Source: Cephalotrichum gorgonifer (lineage: Eukaryota; Ascomycota; Sordariomycetes; Microascales; Microascaceae). From it: a stretch of 64,000 bases of DNA. The first letter of the stretch is position 1, and the number at the start of each line of letters is the position of its first letter. A model generated the notes under the pieces. That model did no database searches. It was not told where the DNA came from and saw only the letters and a program-made list of their open reading frames with translations. Below, in pieces: positions 59,046 through 64,000 of the stretch. Position numbers and translations under genes: made by a program. The DNA is taken from the NCBI GenBank assembly GCA_900312665.1, contig ONZQ02000005.1:2335077-2399076 (forward strand), read 5' to 3'.

Positions 59046-60110
59046 ATGGCTCGTATCTCGATATTCGCAGTAGCGCTTGCTCTCGCCTCTGCCGTTTCTG
59101 CGCAGTGTGGTGCCGGTACCCCGGATGCGACCGTGACTGGTTCAGGCGGGTCCTTCACAGCCAAACGCGGCTCGAACAATGTCTACACCGGCTCCGACTA
59201 CGGCGCCGCGATCCAGGCCGCCCTCGACTCCATCAGCGGCGGCCAGCGCGTAGCCGTCATGGCCTCTGGATCTATCGGAACCAGAACTATCTCCATCAGC
59301 AGCGGCAAGATCTTCGAGGGCTGCGGCACCATTGACGTAGGCAACCGTTCCGGCCGCGGCGCCATCGAGTCCCTCGATACGACGGATGTCAAAATCCCGT
59401 ACCTCTCGATGACGGGCAACCCATACTTCGGCCTGCGGTTCTACGGGACTAGGAACTTGTCGCTGGGACAGATCAACATGAACCTCAGTGGCGGCTTGGG
59501 CATCCGCTTCGACCGCGATCACGCGGCAAACTCGAACGTGTCCATGGACGTCATTAATGTCAGGGGGGCTGGAAGCCACGCGGTTGAGACGTGGAACATC
59601 GATGGGCTGACCATCAACTCCGTCATCGCGCGGAACGTCGGCGAGTGCGGCCTCTTGATCCAGAACACCCGCAACGCGAAGGTCGGGCTTGTAGATGGAG
59701 AAAACGTCGCCACCGGAAACGGTTACGCGACTTTCCGCATGGCGAACACGAATGGCCAGCTGGCCGACGGCAGTTACGGGACGAATGTGTACATCAACAA
59801 GGTCAAGTCGCGTGGCGGCGGCCGTGGGGTCTTCTGCGTCTCACAGTCCGGTGGTGCTGAGATCAAGGAGGTCGACCTGGCGAATAACGGGAATAATGCT
59901 ATTCTGATCGAGAACTGCTATAATGTCAAGATTCTTGGGGGAGTTGTTAATGGAGGGGGGGAGGTGCGCATGTCCGCCCGGAGCGAGTTTGCGAATAGTC
60001 GCGACATTTCCGTTACCTTGACGGTGAACGATAACACGGTCCGGGAGTCGCCTTGCGGGGAGAATACTACCTGGAAGCTGAGTGGAAACGGGAAGTGGAA
60101 TATATGCTAG
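59046..60110 (+). CDS. Secreted right-handed parallel beta-helix (pectin-lyase-fold) protein
   Basis: Single exon, 354 residues. MARISIFAVALALASAVSAQ is a clean signal peptide. The mature part shows repeated short beta-strand turns with Asn/Gly/Ile ladders (VKIPYLSMTGNPYFGLRFYG, VSMDVINVRGAGSHAVETWN, ILIENCYNVKILGGVVNGGG) typical of a pectate-lyase or GH28-like superhelix, and cysteines near both ends (QCGAG, SPCGENTTW) that could cap it. I do not see the NxD/DD/HG/RxK polygalacturonase motifs, so a GH28 activity is not supported. The overall shape resembles fungal pectin-lyase-fold proteins of unknown substrate, secreted to act on or bind polysaccharide. TAG stop at 60108-60110. It is tail to tail with the second FAD oxidoreductase. 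Confidence 0.87.
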   Translation: MARISIFAVALALASAVSAQCGAGTPDATVTGSGGSFTAKRGSNNVYTGSDYGAAIQAALDSISGGQRVAVMASGSIGTRTISISSGKIFEGCGTIDVGNRSGRGAIESLDTTDVKIPYLSMTGNPYFGLRFYGTRNLSLGQINMNLSGGLGIRFDRDHAANSNVSMDVINVRGAGSHAVETWNIDGLTINSVIARNVGECGLLIQNTRNAKVGLVDGENVATGNGYATFRMANTNGQLADGSYGTNVYINKVKSRGGGRGVFCVSQSGGAEIKEVDLANNGNNAILIENCYNVKILGGVVNGGGEVRMSARSEFANSRDISVTLTVNDNTVRESPCGENTTWKLSGNGKWNIC

Positions 60111-60446
60111 GCACCAAATGACTGACAGGAGACCAAACTCCATCCTGGGACTATATCGCTAGAAAATTGATAGTTTGAGCCCGGCGTCATATACCAATCA
60201 CCGATATCAGGATCTCAGCTTCTGGTGAATTACTATCGCCCCTGTGCATGGTGAGAGAACCAGTCAAGCCAGTTGAGGTGACTTTCTATTTTCTAATCTA
60301 ACTATGACGATGCGTAGTAGTAGAAAATAAACGAAAAACGAAGTAAACGGAGTAAGTAGAAGTATTTAAAGAGGAATAAAAATAGAGAAATAAGGGAAAA
60401 GGGGGGGGGCTCTCAAAATAAGCTAGAAGCTGAACGATGCCAGCTT
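60111..60446. other. Intergenic between convergent beta-helix and FAD oxidase genes
   Basis: 336 bp, A-rich on the plus strand near 60320-60400, consistent with 3' UTRs. Nothing else seen. Confidence 0.6.
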
Positions 60447-62165
60447 CTAAGAGTCGTCCTTAGAAACCTCCGCGGGCTTGATTCCTAGTGGGTTATAAAA
60501 CACATCTGTAGGATCAACCGCGGCCTTTACCTCCCTCAGCCTTCCCACGTTCTGCCTGTAATATACCTCTTCTGCGACCCCCTCTGTCCTCGGATCGGCG
60601 TAGTTCACATACATCCCCCAATCGTCCTCGTCCAATTTCGACGTCACGCTCTCGACAAATCCATCCAGAAGTGCATACCCCTCAGCCTCATCCTCAGGGT
60701 AGTCCCCGAAGAAGACGCGGTCGTAGAACTGGAAGAGGAGGAGCTTGTCGCGGTGGGCGTAGGCCGAGGACTCTGCCGGGATCTCGGAGATGCGGGAGTT
60801 GGCGCCTCCTTGGATGTCGATCAGGAGCCACCATACTCTGCCTGGGAAGTCTCCTCCTCCTATATCGGAGAGGAAAGTGCTGGCGTTGTTGAAGAAGTAG
60901 TCTGTGAATGACTCGATAGCAGCTCGGGGGAGGGCGCGGGTAGTGAGGGACTTTGCGTAAAACTTCTCATGCTTTACCCTCCTGTTAGCCGCATACTCAT
61001 AACCAACACCCCGAACTGGGCAGTGGAAGGAGGGGGGATGACACTTACTGCACGATACGGACGTGTGGAGTTGATGGGCTCCCCAGCGGCGTAGCCCTTG
61101 AGCTGGCCCAGCCAGTCATACGTAACATTCCCTGTGAACAACCCACCGCCCAACCTCTCCACTAGAGGAAGTACTACCTCTTCTGCATCCTCAAGTCCCC
61201 CGTGATACAGCCCATCAAGTCTTACACCCCTTCCATCTACCCCGAATCTCATGTTCATCTCCCGGGGCATCTCCTCTTCGCCCCATTTCTGAAGCTCTAG
61301 CCACCCCTCCACCACACTCTCCGTATCATTCCATCCTAGCTGGACCTCAAAGTGAGTCAGTTCTTCCGGTGGTTCGAATGTGGCAAATTCGAACTCGGAG
61401 ACAACGCCCATGGAGGATCCAGCACCACGGAGGGCCCAGAAGAGATCAGGGTGGTCGGAGGCTGTGGCACGGACGGTGGTGCTATTGGCAAGGGTGACGG
61501 TTAGGGCAGTGATAGCATCTAGGGCGAGGCCGTGGGTGAAGGAGGACATCCCGAACCCGCCATGGAGGACGTGACCTCCTATTCCAACGCTGCTCGCCAG
61601 GATTGAAAACTCGTCAGCCACGTATACCCTCGTGTCAAGGACTTTGCTTCGCAAGCAGGGAAGGTAGAGGAAGGGGGGGGAATCTTTACCCAGGACAAGT
61701 TCCATGCGGGATCGCCTTGCCCTCGTTAAACAACTCAGTAGCGACGTGACCCAACCGCGCGCCACTCTCCACAAATGCCGTCCCATCGTCTCCCAACCTT
61801 ACCCCGTACATCCTATCCAACTCCAAGACCAAATGTCCATCCTCACCACCCAGCCCTAGTGAAGCATAGCTGTGGCCCCCGGACTTCGGATTTACCTTGA
61901 CCCCGAACTCAACTGCGCACCTTATGGCATCCTCGATATGTGCGGTGGTCAGGGGTACTGCAATAGCGGCCGGGACGTAGGGGAGGCGGGTGTTGAACGG
62001 GGCGGCATCATTGTCCCAGGCGGTGGTGTTTTGCTCGTTGAATGGTACGGAGTAGGATTCGAGGCAAGATTCCAGAGTGGATGCGGCCGCCAGGGGGAGA
62101 AGGCGAAGGAGAGGGAGGAGCAGTGGGGCTAGCCCTCCGTTGGAGGTTAGCTTGGGACTGTGCAT
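60447..62165 (-). CDS. Secreted BBE-like FAD oxidase (glucooligosaccharide-oxidase type)
   Basis: Exons 62165-61690, 61589-61049 and 60995-60447 give 521 residues. The signal peptide lies in about 1-29 (LAPLLLPLLRLLPLAAAS). The FAD_binding_4 domain contains KSGGHSYASLGLGG (His98) and HGTCPGVGIGGH (Cys157, completed across intron 1), the two covalent FAD anchors. DLFWALRGAGSSMGVVSEF is the nucleotide loop. The BBE tail YYRQNVGRLREVKAAVDPTDVFYNPLGIKP closes it. Fungal GOOX-type enzymes oxidise the C1 hydroxyl of oligosaccharides, releasing H2O2; a metabolite-tailoring role is the alternative. The second intron (53 bp) uses the acceptor ATGAG at 60996; the CTAACAG acceptor 15 bp further on would lead to an early stop. 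Adjacent to a secreted polysaccharide-fold protein, which fits a wall-degradation context. Confidence 0.9.
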
Positions 62166-63443
62166 TGTGCGCCTTCGACTAGTCTCCCACACTCCAATTG
62201 GATCAACGTACGGATGATGCTGTAGACCTTGGGGGGGATGAGCAGCTAGGTGGACGAGGTGGCTCTATATCAGCAAAACATAGGGACTAGGGAGCGCACG
62301 CAACACATAATATATTACAGGCGAGAGAAAATGGACCGTATAGTCACCCCCCCCAATGAACATCTTACGACTCCTTTCCTAGTGCGGGGGGTTGCGGGGA
62401 AATCTCTTCATCTCCCTTAATTAAAGATGAATGCGCGCTTGGCGGCGGCCTGTCCGGAAAGCCGGATTCCAAAGTCCGTTTGACATGTCCCATGCAGAAC
62501 TGAGCCTCCCGCCTTCCCGCCCTCCGGTGCCGGGATAGCCGGAGTGCTGTCTTCCTCCCCATAAGGGAATTAGCATTTCTTCTTTGTATTATTCAAGGCA
62601 AAGCCCCGACGAAATATGGCCCAATTGAGCTTCTGGAGCTGCAGTGTGCGGGACGGAAGGGTCAATGCAGCGGCAAAATTGGAGTTTCTCCGGAAAAGGA
62701 TTCCGGATTGCTGGAAGAAATTCTGGAACACTTTAGCCGAATGCTACCTGGAAGACGCCAGAATCCCCTGCTCTAGAGGGACACGCGGCGTTGCGACGCG
62801 GTCCAATAACGCGGCCTACTTATAGTCAGTCATAGGCGATGACGAAACGACCGTGGTCCCTTGCAACCCGGGTCGATATGCCGGGTGCTGATCCATCATG
62901 TAGTAAACTTAAGGAGGGCCCCACAAAACGGCTGACTCGGGTGAGGTCGTAAGTATTCAGAAGTAAAGGCTTAGCTCTTGGGGCTTCATGGGGGCAAGGC
63001 GGGTATATAAGTCATCCACGAGCACCTCGACGGACAAGGGTTCATAAGGAGGGTTTTGAGGTTATTAAATCGCCCTACAGCGTCAAGGATATCGTCCGGA
63101 ACTCGCACACGCAAGTTGTTGTTCTAACTTGGTTACCCAAGCTCCCTTAGATGCGAGTCGAAGGACGGAGGACGGACCATGGGTGTATACATTCTCTACG
63201 GTTGCCGATGGTCGTCGACGCCGGTTAAGACCGGAACGAGGATTTTACGGTTGAGCCGCAACCTATTGGCACCACTGATGGTAGGACGAGCCAGGCCAAA
63301 TTGACTAGGCCGCCGCGATCACTGCCCAGTGTAAGAAACACTTCATCTCTACTTCTATGAAGCCTGTTATCACTTTCTCCAGCCTTAAATAATAACGTCC
63401 CTCACCCCTCAACCGGCACCCCCCCTCAACCGGCACCCCAAAA
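62166..63443. other. Intergenic before pogo-like transposase
   Basis: No supported gene. A C-run at 62347-62354. The end of the stretch carries two 16-bp direct copies of CCCCTCAACCGGCACC (63405-63420, 63422-63437), probably the terminal region of the adjacent transposon. Confidence 0.55.
63405..63437. repeat. Two direct copies of CCCCTCAACCGGCACC, likely transposon end
   Basis: Identical 16-mers at 63405-63420 and 63422-63437, just upstream of the transposase frame. Pogo/Fot1 elements have TIRs in this position, but the opposite end is outside the window so a TIR cannot be proved. Confidence 0.5.
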
Positions 63444-64000
63444 ATGCCTCACCGCCACTTCAACCTACCCTCTTCAACCCACAATATCTTTACCAATTCT
63501 TATCCAATCTTCACCAGATTTTCAGTCCTGCTACTTCAATCAATGATACCTGGGTATACTGAAGATGAGATCAATCAGGCTATCAACTCTATATCAAACG
63601 GGCAATCTATCAAAAAGGCCTCCAAGAACTGGGGTATCCCAAGGTCTACCCTACAGGGCCGTCTTCAAGGTGCCCAACCAAAGGCTACTGCTGCATCTAG
63701 CCGTCAGAAGCTATCCCCAATCCAGGAGAGCCACTTAGTAGAATGGATACAGGTCCAGGCTACTCTAGGGCTCCCACCAACCCATCAACAGATCCGGGAA
63801 TTTGCTGAGTGAATCCTATACCTACGAGGGGGTCCCCAGACCCTTGGGAAAAACTGGTTCCAGGCCTTCCTATATCGAAACCCTTCAATCAAGGTCCAAA
63901 GAGCCAGAGCAATCGATTCCCAGCATATCAATGGAGCATCAACTGACATAATCAGGAACTGATTTCGATATCTCGCTATCCTACAGATCAAGGCTATCCA
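63444..64000 (+). pseudogene. Pogo/Fot1-like transposase N-terminus, broken and cut by window edge
   Basis: A psq-type helix-turn-helix, YTEDEINQAINSISNGQSIK followed by KASKNWGIPRSTLQGRLQG, is followed by a Tc5/CENP-B-type HTH (LSPIQESHLVEWIQVQATLG, PPTHQQIREFAE). The frame is interrupted by TGA at 63810-63812 and again by TGA at 63960-63962. Both sit where the family has Trp (FAEWI and NWF contexts), and between them the family sequence runs on (LGKNWFQAFLYRNPSIKVQR). The DDE catalytic domain would lie to the right of the window. The true start is probably the Met at 63543 rather than 63444. Inactive as read. Confidence 0.8.

Overview
The window is nuclear DNA of a filamentous ascomycete (Pezizomycotina). 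The evidence is short 50-150 bp introns with GTRNGT donors and CTAAC/CTGAC-type branch sites, and fungus-specific families: Zn2Cys6 regulator, HET protein, NACHT-ankyrin STAND protein, PDR transporter, siderophore-iron MFS, ADAM-type protease. A 10.6-kb AT-rich block is saturated with CA-to-TA and TG-to-TA changes, the mark of repeat-induced point mutation (RIP). Species cannot be named from sequence alone. No rRNA, convincing tRNA or CRISPR array was found. Two assembly gaps are present (5561-5902, 25018-25158).

Layout. The left edge (1-1982) holds the 3' part of a secreted BBE-type FAD oxidoreductase, then a four-exon cAMP-receptor-like GPCR on the minus strand (3348-4749). From 6724 to 17336 lies a nested transposon. 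A Mutator-like element (67-bp TIRs, 8-bp target duplication) was split inside its transposase by a Ty3/gypsy chromovirus (454-bp LTRs, 5-bp duplication GATAT, polypurine tract, chromodomain). Both are heavily RIP-mutated. To its right is a NACHT-ankyrin NLR-like gene (19122-23145) broken by one TGG-to-TAG change and one frameshift.

From 24 to 36 kb: a decayed hypothetical gene, a one-pass membrane protein with a PPPY tail, a Tyr_phosphatase3 enzyme, a Zn2Cys6 activator transcribed away from an MCT-type MFS transporter, and a HET-domain protein. From 38 to 46 kb: a full-length PDR ABC transporter facing an SBP56/methanethiol-oxidase-like protein that carries a predicted signal peptide. From 49 to 62 kb, widely spaced: an ADAM-like metalloprotease, a siderophore-iron transporter, a secreted parallel beta-helix protein, and a second bicovalent FAD oxidoreductase. 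The right edge cuts a decayed pogo/Fot1-like transposase (from 63444).

How it fits together. This looks like an accessory, gene-poor region rich in secreted enzymes, transporters and non-self-recognition (NLR, HET) genes around a RIPed island. There is no PKS, NRPS or terpene-synthase core, so it is not a recognisable secondary-metabolite cluster. The clearest functional unit is the Zn2Cys6 regulator with the divergent MFS transporter, which share a 721-bp promoter containing two sets of short direct repeats. Gene models were built by hand from splice signals; nearly all close in frame, which supports them, but none was checked against RNA or databases.
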